A DNA stretch of 64,000 nucleotides from Salinigranum marinum (GTDB taxonomy: Archaea; Halobacteriota; Halobacteria; Halobacteriales; Haloferacaceae): contig NZ_CP100461.1 in NCBI RefSeq assembly GCF_024228675.1, positions 2,039,397-2,103,396 on the forward strand. Reading direction: 5' to 3'. The position numbers were made by a program, and so were the translations under genes. Below, piece after piece: positions 31,816 through 40,845 of this stretch; within the stretch, counting starts at the first letter, position 1, and each line of letters begins with the position of its first letter. The notes beneath the pieces were generated by a model. The model was not told the origin of the DNA. It saw nothing but the letters and a program-made list of their open reading frames with translations, and ran no database searches.

Positions 31816-32073
31816 ATGAAGAAGCTCATCGTCCGCGGCGACCCCGGGATCCGGCGCGACGCCGTCATCGAGTGGGACGGCGAGGAGCAGATCTGTTTCT
31901 CCATCGACCGCCAAGGCGACTACCACGGACCCGACGAGGTGCAGTTGTGGTGTACCATCGGCACCGAAGACGAGCGCGAGACGTTCGAGAAACGCGAGTA
32001 CGTCCCGCACTTCCTCGACGTCGACTCCGTCGACGCCGAGGCGCTCACCGTGATCCAAAAGCGCGGCACGTAA
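31816..32073 (+). CDS. HAH_0734-type conserved haloarchaeal protein
   Basis: 85 residues, 'MKKLIVRGDPGIRRDAVIEWDG' to 'ALTVIQKRGT'. I recognise the family (named after a Haloarcula locus) but not its function. It is a short, all-beta-looking, acidic cytosolic protein with no metal or nucleotide motif. The stop is followed 47 bp later by the end of the convergent DUF2298 gene. Confidence 0.75.
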   Translation: MKKLIVRGDPGIRRDAVIEWDGEEQICFSIDRQGDYHGPDEVQLWCTIGTEDERETFEKREYVPHFLDVDSVDAEALTVIQKRGT

Positions 32074-32120
32074 CGCCCGAACCCCCCCGTTCCTGCCCGT
32101 CGTCGCCGACCGGCGCGGAG

Positions 32121-34595
32121 TCAGCCGGCGGCCGGGAGTTCCTCGCTGTCGACCCGGTACACCGTCACCGATCCCTCGCGGTAGGCGACCGACACGCCCT
32201 CCAACTCGGTCACGGTGATCGCGCCGTCGTCGTACCGGAGTCGTTCGGCCGGACCGATCCAGACGTACTCGACGTCGTACTGTCGCAGGAGCCGCGCCTG
32301 TTCTCGCGGAGCGCCGAGGAACATGGTGTCGACGTCGCGCACGCGCGAGTAGTACGCGTCGGGGCCGCGGTAGCCGACCTCGTGCTGCCAGCCGGCGACC
32401 GTCGGTACGCCGGTGAGGCTCGCTGCCGGGTTCGAGTTCCACCCGTACATCCCGCGCTCGCGCTCGTCGGTGCCGCCTCTCGAATGCCAGGTCGTCCCCG
32501 GGGCCGACAACAGGGTCGGCCGACCCCCGCGGCGGTCGAGCCACCGGATCGCTGGTGCCTCCTCGGGGTGGTCCCGCTCGACGAACGCGGTCGCGTCCAG
32601 CGTCGGTTCGGGGGCGTTCCCGAAGTGGTTTCCGAGCGCGAACGCGCCGTACGTGCTCGTCGAGACCACGAGCAGGAGGACGAAACAGGCAGCGAGCACG
32701 CGGCGGACCGGGAAGTCGGTCCCGTCCAGTTGGTCCTCTCCTCCGCCGTCGGTCGTGGCCCTCGCTCGCGTCGCCGCCGCCCGTGTCGCCGTCTCCGTCC
32801 CCTGGCGGAGGAGTCCGGCGAGCGTGGCCCCGGCGGCGACGCCCCAGAGCACCCACGTCTGAATGTAGAACTTGAACACCGTGTTCATCCGGAGCGGGCC
32901 GGCCTGCTCGGTGAGGTAGACGATCTCCACCATCGTCACCAGCCCCGCTCCGCCGACGACGAGCACCGTCTCGAACCCGACCGGACGGTCGAACCGGAGG
33001 GCGACGAAGCCGAGCACCAAGAGCGGGGCCGTCAGGACGAGCACTGGCAGGTCGACGGCGCTCGCGGCAACCGCGACGGCCACCACGCCGACGAGCACGG
33101 GCGTCGCGCGGCCGACCCGCGAGAGCAGGTACGCGCCGAACGCGAGGACGAACGCGCCGTGGACGACGAGGAGCCCCTGGAGCGAGCTTCGATCGGCCGC
33201 GGCCAGGAGTTCGAGCGAGCGACTGCTCCCGCCGCCCGCCGCGAGGGTGACGAACGGCGCGGAGAGCACGAGGCCGACGATCCCCGCGATCACCGCGATC
33301 CCGAGCGCGCCGGCCAGCCGTCCGAGCTCTCGACCGAGACGCGCCCCCCCGTCATCGGCCCCCTTGCCCTCCGCGCCGCCGTCGGTCGTGTCGCCAGCGG
33401 TCGCGGCGAACCGCGATCCGCCGGGGAGGAGCGACAGGGGGTGTGCCGGGGCGAACGCCAGCCCGAGGAACAACAGCCCGAACACCGTCGGAAAGCTCCA
33501 CGTGTCGACGACCGACTGGAGCCCCGCGACGACGGGGACGGCACCGAACACCAGGAGTCGCCGACGCCGGACGTCGACCGCGGGCGTCTCGGAGTACGCG
33601 AACGCGAGCCCCGCCACGAGGAGGAGGAACGGAAGCCCCATCATGTGCGCGTGGAGGTCCCCGTTGAGCCACGCGAACAGCGGGAACTCGTTGATCGTCC
33701 CGGGGATAACCCGCGAGGCATCGAAGTAGAAGAAGTCCGACGCGTCGGCGAGCACCTCGGCGGGGTCGGCGTCGTTGCCGGCGGCGATCCAGGCGGCTAC
33801 GACGGTTCTGAGGCCGCCGGGGAGGACCCCCAGGGCGACGTCGGCGGCCGTGTGGAGGTTGGCGGCGAAGCCGACGAAGAAGGCGCTCAGGAGTCCCGCG
33901 AGCCGTGCGGAGCCCTCGCGCGGGGCGTCGGCTCGGTCCCGCGCCGACGCCGGCTCCGCGCGTCGCGAAGCCGAGATCGCCGCCGCGAGGTCGTACGCCG
34001 CGGTCACGAGCATCGCGTAAAAGCCCGCGAGCGCAAGGTTGTACGCGAAGCGCGGGGGCGTCGCCGACAGGCGGGCGAGGAGTGAGGCGATCAGGTGACC
34101 GCCGTAGTAGTAGCGGATGGGTTCGCCGGCGAACCACATGTCCTCGGGGGGGAGCGCCTCGGCCCGGGCGAGCGACTTCAGCAGGCCGAAGTCGAGGAAC
34201 TTCTCGCCGCCGATCGCGTGGACCGCCGGGTCGACCGCGCGAACGGCGACGAGGAAACAGAAGGCGACGACGAACACCGCGGCGACGTCGGCGAGCGCCC
34301 GCCGGTCGATCGTGAGGTCGGGGGCGCCCCGGAGTTCGCCCTCGCGGAGCGCCGCGAGGTCCAGCCCCGCGACGGCGGCGGCGACGAAGAGGACGACGAC
34401 GCCGACGAGGGGGCCCGCGGCGAGCGAGAAGTGGCCGACCCAGTACGCCGGGAGCGCGAGAACCACGAGCGCGACCGGGAGTGCGAAGCCCGCACCACGG
34501 CCGGGGACACGGAAGAGCCGGGCGGCGATCGGCACCCCGGCCACGGCGACGAGCGCGAACAGGAGGAGCCAGCGAACGACCAGGGCGTACTCCAT
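32121..34595 (-). CDS. DUF2298 multi-pass membrane protein (Chlor_Arch_YYY)
   Basis: 824 residues from ATG 34595 ('MEYALVVRWLLLF'). At least 14 hydrophobic segments; the family name motif appears as 'RYYYGGHLIAS', after 'FAGEPI', and a soluble C-terminal domain has 'RWLDRRGG', 'WNSNPAASLTG' and 'VEYVWIGPAERLRY'. The layout (GT-C-like membrane core, conserved acidic loops) suggests a membrane glycosyltransferase acting on a polyprenol substrate; no member is defined here. Adjacent genes are a GT2 transferase and a GtrA flippase, which fits surface glycan assembly. The frame extension to 34742 is not coding. Confidence 0.85.
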   Translation of the reverse strand: MEYALVVRWLLLFALVAVAGVPIAARLFRVPGRGAGFALPVALVVLALPAYWVGHFSLAAGPLVGVVVLFVAAAVAGLDLAALREGELRGAPDLTIDRRALADVAAVFVVAFCFLVAVRAVDPAVHAIGGEKFLDFGLLKSLARAEALPPEDMWFAGEPIRYYYGGHLIASLLARLSATPPRFAYNLALAGFYAMLVTAAYDLAAAISASRRAEPASARDRADAPREGSARLAGLLSAFFVGFAANLHTAADVALGVLPGGLRTVVAAWIAAGNDADPAEVLADASDFFYFDASRVIPGTINEFPLFAWLNGDLHAHMMGLPFLLLVAGLAFAYSETPAVDVRRRRLLVFGAVPVVAGLQSVVDTWSFPTVFGLLFLGLAFAPAHPLSLLPGGSRFAATAGDTTDGGAEGKGADDGGARLGRELGRLAGALGIAVIAGIVGLVLSAPFVTLAAGGGSSRSLELLAAADRSSLQGLLVVHGAFVLAFGAYLLSRVGRATPVLVGVVAVAVAASAVDLPVLVLTAPLLVLGFVALRFDRPVGFETVLVVGGAGLVTMVEIVYLTEQAGPLRMNTVFKFYIQTWVLWGVAAGATLAGLLRQGTETATRAAATRARATTDGGGEDQLDGTDFPVRRVLAACFVLLLVVSTSTYGAFALGNHFGNAPEPTLDATAFVERDHPEEAPAIRWLDRRGGRPTLLSAPGTTWHSRGGTDERERGMYGWNSNPAASLTGVPTVAGWQHEVGYRGPDAYYSRVRDVDTMFLGAPREQARLLRQYDVEYVWIGPAERLRYDDGAITVTELEGVSVAYREGSVTVYRVDSEELPAAG

Positions 34596-34772
34596 CTGTA
34601 GAAACGACAACACGCCGTGGGCTATACGTTTTCCGTCTCGGGCCGGTTCGGGACCCCGCCGCCGCGTCCGCGAGAGCACGCCGCGCCGCCGGGGCGGATG
34701 TAAACGTCGAGGCCACGTCGCCAGGGCGGGGATAAAGGTCAAGGGAACAGCACACGGACGTTCCCACGAGCG

Positions 34773-35024
34773 ATGGACAGACAGCAGGGAGAGACGGCTG
34801 GGAACGAGCCCCGACCGCGCGAGGCGACCGGCGGCGTCGACCAGCGACGCGCCGTTGCCGGGGGCGTCGCACTGCTCGTCGCCGTCTTGGGCTTTACGAT
34901 CGTGCAGGCGATCGTCGAGGGGGCCGTCCTCCCCGACGAGTGGGTGCTCGTGGCGCTTCCTGCCTTCGGCCTCGTCGGCGTCGTCGGGTTCGTCCTGCTC
35001 GTCTCCGCCGTCGTGCGCGGCTGA
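34773..35024 (+). CDS. Small two-helix membrane protein
   Basis: 83 residues. A polar N-terminal 28 residues, then helices at about 28-48 and 57-80 with the short loop 'EGAVLPDEW'. Not recognised beyond a haloarchaeal small membrane family. It is divergent from the DUF2298 gene (177 bp) and precedes the glycosyltransferase by 45 bp. Confidence 0.6.
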   Translation: MDRQQGETAGNEPRPREATGGVDQRRAVAGGVALLVAVLGFTIVQAIVEGAVLPDEWVLVALPAFGLVGVVGFVLLVSAVVRG

Positions 35025-35039
35025 CGCTATTCGGTCGGT

Positions 35040-35047
35040 TTTTTATC
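35040..35047 (+). promoter_or_regulatory. TATA-like box for the glycosyltransferase
   Basis: A TTTTTATC element centred 27 bp before ATG 35070 gives a leaderless mRNA for the GT2-GtrA pair. Confidence 0.5.
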
Positions 35048-35069
35048 TCCTCTCCGCAACCCACACCCA

Positions 35070-35864
35070 ATGAGCACTGTCGGTGTCGTCTACCCCGCCT
35101 ACCACCCCGACATGGACCTGTTCACGGCGTACCTCTCCGCCGTCGCCGACCTCCTGTCACCGGCCGTCGTCCGCGTCGAACTCGACGACCCGCGTCCCGG
35201 GACGGTCGACGCCCTCCACGACCTCCCGTTCCCCGTCGAGGTCAACGCCGTCGCCGCGCGCCGCGGGAAGGGCGCCGCCATCACGGCCGGCTTCGAGGCG
35301 CTCGCCCCCCGCGTCGACGTCCTCGCCTTCGCCGACGCCGACGGGTCGACCCCCGCCGACTCGCTCGCCGACGTCGTCCGACCCGTCAGCGCGGGGCGGG
35401 CGGATCTGGCCGTCGGCTCTCGGCGGCACCCCGACGCGGAGATCGTCTCCCACCAGACGCTCGCCCGTCGCCGCCTCGGCGATGGCTTCGCCTGGCTCGC
35501 CCGTCGGCTCCTCGACGTGGCGCTGTACGACTACCAGTGCGGCGCGAAGGCGCTCTCGGCGGAGACGTGGGCGGCGGTCCGCGAGCACCTCTACGAGCCC
35601 GGCTTCGCGTGGGACATCGAACTCGTCTCGGTCGCCGACGCGCTCGACCGCACCGTGGTCGAGGTGCCGGTCGTCTGGGAGGATCACCCACAGTCGACCG
35701 TCTCCACGCTCGGGACGACCCTCGACCTCGGGCGGGCGCTCGTCCGCTCGCGCCACCGCGCGCGGTCGCTCCGGGAGGACCGGCTCCACGCGCTCATCGA
35801 CCGCTCACGGGAGTCGGGACCGTCGCTGATCGAGCGGCTCGGTGCCGACCCGGTGGACGAGTGA
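35070..35864 (+). CDS. GT2 glycosyltransferase, dolichyl-phosphate sugar synthase type
   Basis: 264 residues. A GT-A fold with 'VNAVAARRGKGAAITAGFEAL', metal motif 'FADADGST' and 'VGSRRHPDAEIVSHQTLARRRLGDGFAWL', then 'YDYQCGAKALSAETW'. This is the pattern of DPM1-like or AglJ-like enzymes that charge polyprenyl phosphate with a sugar. The GtrA protein follows 4 bp after the stop, as for flippase partners. Sugar unknown. Confidence 0.85.
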   Translation: MSTVGVVYPAYHPDMDLFTAYLSAVADLLSPAVVRVELDDPRPGTVDALHDLPFPVEVNAVAARRGKGAAITAGFEALAPRVDVLAFADADGSTPADSLADVVRPVSAGRADLAVGSRRHPDAEIVSHQTLARRRLGDGFAWLARRLLDVALYDYQCGAKALSAETWAAVREHLYEPGFAWDIELVSVADALDRTVVEVPVVWEDHPQSTVSTLGTTLDLGRALVRSRHRARSLREDRLHALIDRSRESGPSLIERLGADPVDE

Positions 35865-35868
35865 GTCC

Positions 35869-36312
35869 ATGTCGGTCGTCGACGCCCTGCTGTCGGGTAC
35901 CCGCTTCGGCAAGTTCGCCTCCGTCGGCGTCGTCGGTGCCGTCTTCGACGTGACCACCGCGACCGTGCTCCGCGAACTCGGCGTCTACCCCGAACTCGCG
36001 GTGTTCGTCGGGATCGAGGTGGCCGTCGTCGTCATGTTCCTGCTCAACGACAACTGGACGTTCGCCGAGCAGGGGGCCGCGGGCGTCGGCGCGGCGCTCC
36101 GGCGGCTCCTGCGGTCGAACCTCGTCCGGGCCGGCGGCATCCTCGTCCAGCTCGCGACGTTCCGGCTGTTCTACCGCGTCGTCGCGCTCGAACTGACGGT
36201 GGCCGGTATCGACGGCTGGTTCGTCTTCTCGAAGATCGCCGGCATCGGCACCGGGATGCTCGTCAACTACGTCGCCGAAAGCCTCGTCACGTGGCGCGTC
36301 GGACGTGGCTGA
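35869..36312 (+). CDS. GtrA-family polyprenol-sugar flippase
   Basis: 147 residues with four membrane helices. 'GKFASVGVVGAVFDVTTATVL' at the start and 'LLNDNWTFAEQG' between TM2 and TM3 are diagnostic, followed by 'KIAGIGTGMLVNYVAESLVTW'. GtrA proteins are proposed to move lipid-linked sugars across the membrane. Paired with the GT2 gene upstream (4 bp). Confidence 0.87.
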   Translation: MSVVDALLSGTRFGKFASVGVVGAVFDVTTATVLRELGVYPELAVFVGIEVAVVVMFLLNDNWTFAEQGAAGVGAALRRLLRSNLVRAGGILVQLATFRLFYRVVALELTVAGIDGWFVFSKIAGIGTGMLVNYVAESLVTWRVGRG

Positions 36313-36384
36313 GTCACACGGCCAAAAGTAGCATACGGCGTCCGAATCACAATCCTTAACCGCAGTGGCCGATTCGTACCTGAT

Positions 36385-36459
36385 AGCGGGATGGGATAGC
36401 CAGGAGATTCCGCCGGGCTCATAACCCGGAGATCGGTAGTTCAAATCTACCTCCCGCTA
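36385..36459 (+). tRNA. Initiator tRNA-Met (CAU)
   Basis: 75 bases. Acceptor AGCGGGA pairs with TCCCGCT, discriminator A. The anticodon stem is CCGGG/CCCGG around loop CTCATAA, so the anticodon is CAT. The first pair is A1-U72 and three G-C pairs close the anticodon loop, both initiator marks. T-arm: GGTAG TTCAAAT CTACC. No CCA encoded. It follows a 72-bp gap after gtrA and is followed by degenerate copies of its own 3' end. Confidence 0.93.
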
Positions 36460-36516
36460 TTTTCGAGGCAGTCACCCTTTCAGCGCCGAGTCTCGTCTCG
36501 GCGCGACCGCCGTGAC
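36439..36516. repeat. tRNA-derived direct repeat, copy A
   Basis: The tRNA T-loop side through about 60 bp downstream matches 36719-36796 with few changes (TTCAAATCT..CCTCCCGCTATTTTCGAGGCAG.. and a following CGCCGAG..CTCGGCG hairpin). Copies are exactly 280 bp apart. Copy A includes the functional tRNA end. Confidence 0.75.
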
Positions 36517-36531
36517 TACCGGAGCATCGCC

Positions 36532-36607
36532 GGAGTAGACTTGAACCAGGGAGTGAAGCGAGCGGCGCGAGCGGAACGACCGGGGTTCAAATCTCTCCCG
36601 CTACTCC
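36532..36607. repeat. T-arm-like inverted repeat, first unit
   Basis: GGAGTAG..TTGAACC (36532-36547) is mirrored by GGTTCAA..CTACTCC (36584-36607). The right arm resembles the tRNA T-loop and acceptor (TTCAAATCTCTCCCGCTACTCC), so this looks tRNA-derived but it is not a tRNA. The loop holds a GAGCGGAACG-type sequence. Confidence 0.6.
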
Positions 36608-36676
36608 TCTCGGACTCGCCTCCCAAGCGGCGGGTTTCATCGCGCCGCGACTCCGGTGAGTCCGTGCGAGTGCTCA

Positions 36677-36796
36677 GGAGATTTGAACGAGAGGACGGAG
36701 CGAAGCGGAGTCCACGTCGTTCAAATCTCCCTCCCGCTATTTTCGAGGCAGCCACACTTCGGGCGTCGAGTCTCCGCTCGGCGTCGTGACGCCCGT
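36677..36796. repeat. T-arm-like inverted repeat and direct repeat, copy B
   Basis: GGAGATTTGAACG (36677-36689) is the exact reverse complement of CGTTCAAATCTCC (36718-36730). The right arm runs on into CCTCCCGCTATTTTCGAGGCAG and a CGTCGAG..CTCGGCG hairpin, copying 36439-36516. The whole 36460-36899 interval otherwise has no credible gene. Confidence 0.65.
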
Positions 36797-36899
36797 GCAA
36801 CGCGACCGAAGCGGGTCGGGCTTGCGGTCGGCCCGTGCTCCGGCAGTTCGTGCCGGATCGTCCGTTAAAGTCAAACGAGTCCCGAGCGAACGTCCGTCC

Positions 36900-37316
36900 A
36901 TGAGCGCAGACGCAGAGCAACGGACGATCCGGTGTCTCATCGCCAAGGTCGGTCTCGACGGGCACGACCGCGGCGCACACGTCATCGCGCGCGCGTTCCG
37001 CGACGCCGGGTTCGAGGTGATCTACTCGGGACTCCATCGTGCGCCGGACGAGATCGTACAGGCGGCCGTCCAAGAGGACGTCGACGTGATCGGCATCTCC
37101 ATCCTCTCGGGGGCGCACAACACTCTAGTTCCGAAGGTCGTCGACGGGCTCAAAGAGTACGACGCGTTCGAGGACACGCTCATTCTGGTGGGGGGGATCG
37201 TTCCCGACGAGGACCGCGCGAAGCTGAAGGAACTGGGCGTCGCGGAGGTGTTCGGCCCGGGGACGCCGATGCAGGAGACGATCGACTTCGTCCGCGAGAA
37301 CGCGCCCGAACGATGA
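36900..37316 (+). CDS. Cobalamin-binding subunit of methylmalonyl-CoA mutase
   Basis: 138 residues. B12-binding Rossmann domain with the base-off motif DxHxxG as 'VGLDGHDRGAHVIA' (His22 as the cobalt ligand), then 'GISILSGAH' and 'LILVGGIVPDEDRAKLKELGVAEVFGPGT'. Archaeal mutases split this domain from the substrate-binding subunit, which is not in the window. ATG 36900 is where homology starts. The stop overlaps the meaB start by ATGA, so the two are coupled. Confidence 0.93.
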   Translation: MSADAEQRTIRCLIAKVGLDGHDRGAHVIARAFRDAGFEVIYSGLHRAPDEIVQAAVQEDVDVIGISILSGAHNTLVPKVVDGLKEYDAFEDTLILVGGIVPDEDRAKLKELGVAEVFGPGTPMQETIDFVRENAPER

Positions 37317-38401
37317 GTCAGGCGGAGGCAGACCTCGTCGAGGAACTCCTCGACGGCTCACACCGCGCGCTCGCCCGCACCATCACGAAGATCGAGAACC
37401 GCGCGCCGGGCTACCGCGAGATCGTCTCGGCGCTCCACGCGCACACGGGGGACGCCGAGGTGATCGGGATCACGGGCAGTCCCGGCGCGGGCAAGTCGAC
37501 GCTCGTCGACAAACTGGCCAAGCGCTACCGCGACCGGGGCGACACCGTCGGCGTCATCGCGGTCGACCCTTCCTCGCCCTACACGGGGGGTGCCGTCCTC
37601 GGCGACCGCATCCGGATGGCGTCGAACGTCGGCGACATGGACGTCTTCTTCCGGTCAATGTCGGCCCGGGGCCGGCTCGGCGGCCTCTCGACCGCCACGG
37701 CGGACGCGGTCAAGGCGCTCGACGCCTTCGGCAAGGACAGGATCGTCATCGAGACCGTCGGTGCTGGTCAAAACGAGATCGACATCGTCCAGACGGCCGA
37801 CTCCGTGGTGGTGTTGGTCCAGCCGGGGTCGGGCGACGACGTCCAGATGCTCAAGGCCGGCATCCTGGAGATCGGCGACGTCTTCGTCGTGAACAAGGCC
37901 GACATGGACGGCGCGGCCCGGACGGTCGCCGAACTGGAGGAGATGATCCACCTCCAGCGCGAGCCGACGCGGAACCTCGATACCGGCCACCACGGGGCCG
38001 CCGGCGCGGACCTCGGGCCGAACGGGGAACACGGGGAGTCGGCCGACGGAGAGGACGCGGCCGAACGGGCGTCGTGGACGCCGGAAGTGGTCGAGACCGT
38101 CGCCACGGGCGGCGAAGGGATCGGCGACCTCATCGAGACGCTCAGCGCACACCGCGAGTTCCTCGAAAACACGGGCCGCCTGCGCGAAAAAGCCCGGACC
38201 AGATACGCCGAGGAGATCCGGACGCTCGTCCGCTCGGACGTGTCCGACCTCGTCGAGCGGGAACTAAACGCCCGGGGTGGCGTCGAGCGACTCGCTGAGG
38301 CCGTCCTCGACCGCGAGACCGACCCCTACACGGTCGCCGACGAGGTGGTCGCCCCGGTCCGCGACTGCCTGGACGAACGCGACCGGAACGACCGATCGTA
38401 A
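37313..38401 (+). CDS. meaB: Methylmalonyl-CoA mutase GTPase chaperone MeaB
   Basis: 362 residues. G3E-class GTPase (ArgK/MeaB) that gates cofactor loading and protects the mutase. Seen: N-terminal helices with 'RALARTITKIENRAP', Walker A 'GITGSPGAGKST' (G55-T63), 'GVIAVDPSSPYTGGAVLGDRIRM', 'VIETVGAGQNEIDIVQTAD', and 'VVNKAD' as the NKxD. A loop between the 'LQRE' region and 'WTPEVVETVATGGEGI' is long and low-complexity (about 35 residues) compared with the bacterial form. Operon with the B12-binding subunit. Confidence 0.92.
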   Translation: MSQAEADLVEELLDGSHRALARTITKIENRAPGYREIVSALHAHTGDAEVIGITGSPGAGKSTLVDKLAKRYRDRGDTVGVIAVDPSSPYTGGAVLGDRIRMASNVGDMDVFFRSMSARGRLGGLSTATADAVKALDAFGKDRIVIETVGAGQNEIDIVQTADSVVVLVQPGSGDDVQMLKAGILEIGDVFVVNKADMDGAARTVAELEEMIHLQREPTRNLDTGHHGAAGADLGPNGEHGESADGEDAAERASWTPEVVETVATGGEGIGDLIETLSAHREFLENTGRLREKARTRYAEEIRTLVRSDVSDLVERELNARGGVERLAEAVLDRETDPYTVADEVVAPVRDCLDERDRNDRS

Positions 38402-38408
38402 CGGAGAT

Positions 38409-39050
38409 TCAGCGTCCCTCGACGGGGATCCGCGCCAACGCGACCTCGTGAGCGGTCGGCTCGGCGTCGCCCGTGGCGGTCCGGAGTTCGACCGCCGCGG
38501 GACGGCTCCCCGGGGAGAGCTGCCAGGTTCCCGTGACCTGTCCCGTCTCGCCGGCCGCCACCGTGGCGGCTCGGTTCGTCCCCTCGACCTGCCGGCCGTT
38601 CGTCGTCGTCACGGGGCCGAACCCGATCGTGTACGGCTCCGACGCCGTGTTCTCGACCCCGGCCGCGAGCGTGAGCACCCAACTGTCGTCGCCGGCGCGG
38701 AACGAGGCGACCGACAGCGTCTCTCGCTGTGTGGTCTCCGGCAGGAGTTCGTCGCCGACCCCCACCTCGTCGCCGGCGTCGCCGTCTCCATCGCCGGGCG
38801 TTCGGGTCGCGTCACCGCCCGTCCCGCTACCGCCGTTCCCGTCGCCGTCGCTCCCGTCCCCGAGGAGTGACTGTTCAACTAGCCCGACGAACGTCGCCAG
38901 TTCGATCAGGACGGGGATCCCGATCCCGAACCCGACGAGGAGACGGATGATGGTCCGTCGCCTGCGTGCCTCGGCCGCTGACTCGGCGTCTGTCTCTGCG
39001 TCTTCGGTCACGGTCGCGCCGTCTGTGGTCGGTGTCGTCTCGTCGGTCAC
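38409..39050 (-). CDS. Membrane-anchored haloarchaeal protein of unknown function
   Basis: 213 residues. A polar N-terminus with 'ARRRRTIIR', one membrane helix (about 34-58), a Gly/Asp/Ser linker, then an extracytoplasmic beta-type domain about 110 residues long ('WVLTLAAGVENTASEPYTIGFGP', 'VTGTWQLSPGSRPAAVELRT') resembling FxLYD-like or other Ig-like domains. Not recognised. Convergent with meaB (7 bp) and read in the same direction as, but after, the oxidase genes (67 bp from their end). Confidence 0.7.
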   Translation of the reverse strand: MTDETTPTTDGATVTEDAETDAESAAEARRRRTIIRLLVGFGIGIPVLIELATFVGLVEQSLLGDGSDGDGNGGSGTGGDATRTPGDGDGDAGDEVGVGDELLPETTQRETLSVASFRAGDDSWVLTLAAGVENTASEPYTIGFGPVTTTNGRQVEGTNRAATVAAGETGQVTGTWQLSPGSRPAAVELRTATGDAEPTAHEVALARIPVEGR

Positions 39051-39117
39051 TGTATGGTCCTACTGAGTCAAAGGTGTGCGAAACCGATGTCAAGAGGTTC
39101 GTCCGCGGGTCACCCGC

Positions 39118-40845
39118 TCAGACCGGGATCGGCGGGCTCCCGGGAGCGAGGAGGCCGTCGGCGACCATGCTCCAGAGAGGCGGGCCGTACGCGATCGCGA
39201 CAAGCACGATGGCGATGAGCGCCCACACGCGGAGGTCGTCGAGGACGACCGGACTGTTTTCGGGCCCCGACAGCGCCGGGGGGAGTTCGCTGTTGACCTC
39301 CAGTTTCTGACTCCGCTCGCCGAACCACGTCGCCACGACGACGGCGAGGAACATCAGGAGGGCGACGAACAGGATCACCCCGCCGACGGCGATCTGGAGG
39401 CGCATCTCTGCGATCCCGCCGATGACGTTCTCGAACTCAACGTTGGCGTACTGCGGTTCGGCGGTGCGGCGCGGAACCCCCGCGAGGCCCGCGCGGTGCA
39501 TGGCGTTCGACATGAGCGTCATCCCGATGAACCAGGTGAACGGCTGGACCATCGCGACGGTCTTCAGCTTGAGATTCTTCCCCGTCACCTGTGGCAGGAG
39601 CCAGTAGGTGATCGCCATGAACGTCAGCGCCGCGGCGGTGCCGACGGTGAGGTGGAAGTGCCCGGGAACCCACAGCGTGTTGTGCACGAGATAGTTGATA
39701 TTCATGCCGGCGTTGATCATCCCGGAGAAGCCGCCGGCGGCGAACATCAGGCCGGCGAGCGCACAGCCGGAGAAGGCCGGGTTGTCCCACGGGAGCGCGC
39801 GGAGCCACCCCAGCCGACCTTTGCCGCCGCGCTGGCGCGCGCCGTGTTCCATCGACGCGACGACGGTGAAAGCGGTGAGCAGGCTCGGAAGCAGGAGGAA
39901 CATCGTGTTCGTCATGGCGATGAACTTGAACCCCTCGGGGATGCCGGGGTCAACGTACTGGTGGTGGAAGCCGACCGGCGTCGAGAGGATGACGAACAGG
40001 ACGAACACCACCCGAGCGAGCGGGTCCGAGAAGAGTCGCCCGCCCGAGAGTTTCGGGAGGATGGCGTACCACACCAGGTAGGCGGGCATCAGCCAGAAGT
40101 ACACGACCGGGTGGCCGAAGTACCAGAAGAGCGTTCTGGTCAGGAGGGGATCGACGGCCGGGATGAGCCCCAGCGACCACGGGAGCAGGAAGAACAGCAC
40201 CGAGACGGCAACACCGATCGTCGAGATGTACCACATGAGCATCGTCGCCAGCACCATGAACGTCCGCAGGGGGATCCGCTCGCCGGGGTTCTCCGCGCGC
40301 CACCGACGGTACGCGAGGAACCAGTCGAGACCGGCGAGCCACGAGCCGACGATGAGCAGCGTCGCACCGAGGTAGAAGATCGGGCTCGCGGCCATGGGGG
40401 CGTAGAACGTGTACAACACGTCCGCGCTCACCGGGCCGCCCGTCAGCCCGCCGAGGATGGCGAGCGCCGCGAGGAGCGTCCCGACGAACATCGTCCCGAA
40501 CCACGTCTTCGCGAGCCGGTCGTTCAACGACTCGTCGAGACTCGACACCACCGCCCACGAGAAGATGCCGGTGATAAAGAAGGTGGTGAACACCAGCGCT
40601 AAGAGGACGCCGTGGCCCGTCAGGAGGGTGTAGTAGTCGGCCGACGAGACGAAGCCGCGGTAGATCCCCGTCCGGTGGAGCGCCTGGATCATCCCGAACA
40701 GTCCGCCCACACCGAGCGAACCGAACGCGACCGCGAGGTTCAACCGCACGATGAACGCGTCGTGCGGGAACTGGTCGACGAACGCTTCTCTCTCGATCGG
40801 GATCGCTTCTCCGGCCTCCTCTCTGTATTCGTCTGCGAATGCCAT
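39118..40845 (-). CDS. ba3-type (B-family) cytochrome oxidase subunit I
   Basis: 575 residues, about 13 membrane helices. Terminal oxidase catalytic subunit. The CuB/proton-channel segment reads 'GHPVVYFWLMPAYLVWY' (Val where A-type oxidases have Glu), then 'HHQYVDPG' (CuB His pair) and 'PGHFHLTVGTA' (heme His). Those changes mark a B-type (ba3) oxidase. Stop/start overlap with subunit II by one base. Probably paired with halocyanin as electron donor. Confidence 0.93.
   Translation of the reverse strand: MAFADEYREEAGEAIPIEREAFVDQFPHDAFIVRLNLAVAFGSLGVGGLFGMIQALHRTGIYRGFVSSADYYTLLTGHGVLLALVFTTFFITGIFSWAVVSSLDESLNDRLAKTWFGTMFVGTLLAALAILGGLTGGPVSADVLYTFYAPMAASPIFYLGATLLIVGSWLAGLDWFLAYRRWRAENPGERIPLRTFMVLATMLMWYISTIGVAVSVLFFLLPWSLGLIPAVDPLLTRTLFWYFGHPVVYFWLMPAYLVWYAILPKLSGGRLFSDPLARVVFVLFVILSTPVGFHHQYVDPGIPEGFKFIAMTNTMFLLLPSLLTAFTVVASMEHGARQRGGKGRLGWLRALPWDNPAFSGCALAGLMFAAGGFSGMINAGMNINYLVHNTLWVPGHFHLTVGTAAALTFMAITYWLLPQVTGKNLKLKTVAMVQPFTWFIGMTLMSNAMHRAGLAGVPRRTAEPQYANVEFENVIGGIAEMRLQIAVGGVILFVALLMFLAVVVATWFGERSQKLEVNSELPPALSGPENSPVVLDDLRVWALIAIVLVAIAYGPPLWSMVADGLLAPGSPPIPV

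Noticed and set aside
36532..36607. Second tRNA gene
   Set aside because: Has T-loop and acceptor-like ends but no D-arm or anticodon arm.
36516..37118. 200-residue frame over the tRNA-derived repeats
   Set aside because: Peptide arises from the repeat DNA and antisense of the B12-binding gene; spurious.
39076..40602. 508-residue frame antisense to oxidase subunit I
   Set aside because: Low-complexity Arg/Glu/His composition with no domain; the oxidase reading is certain.
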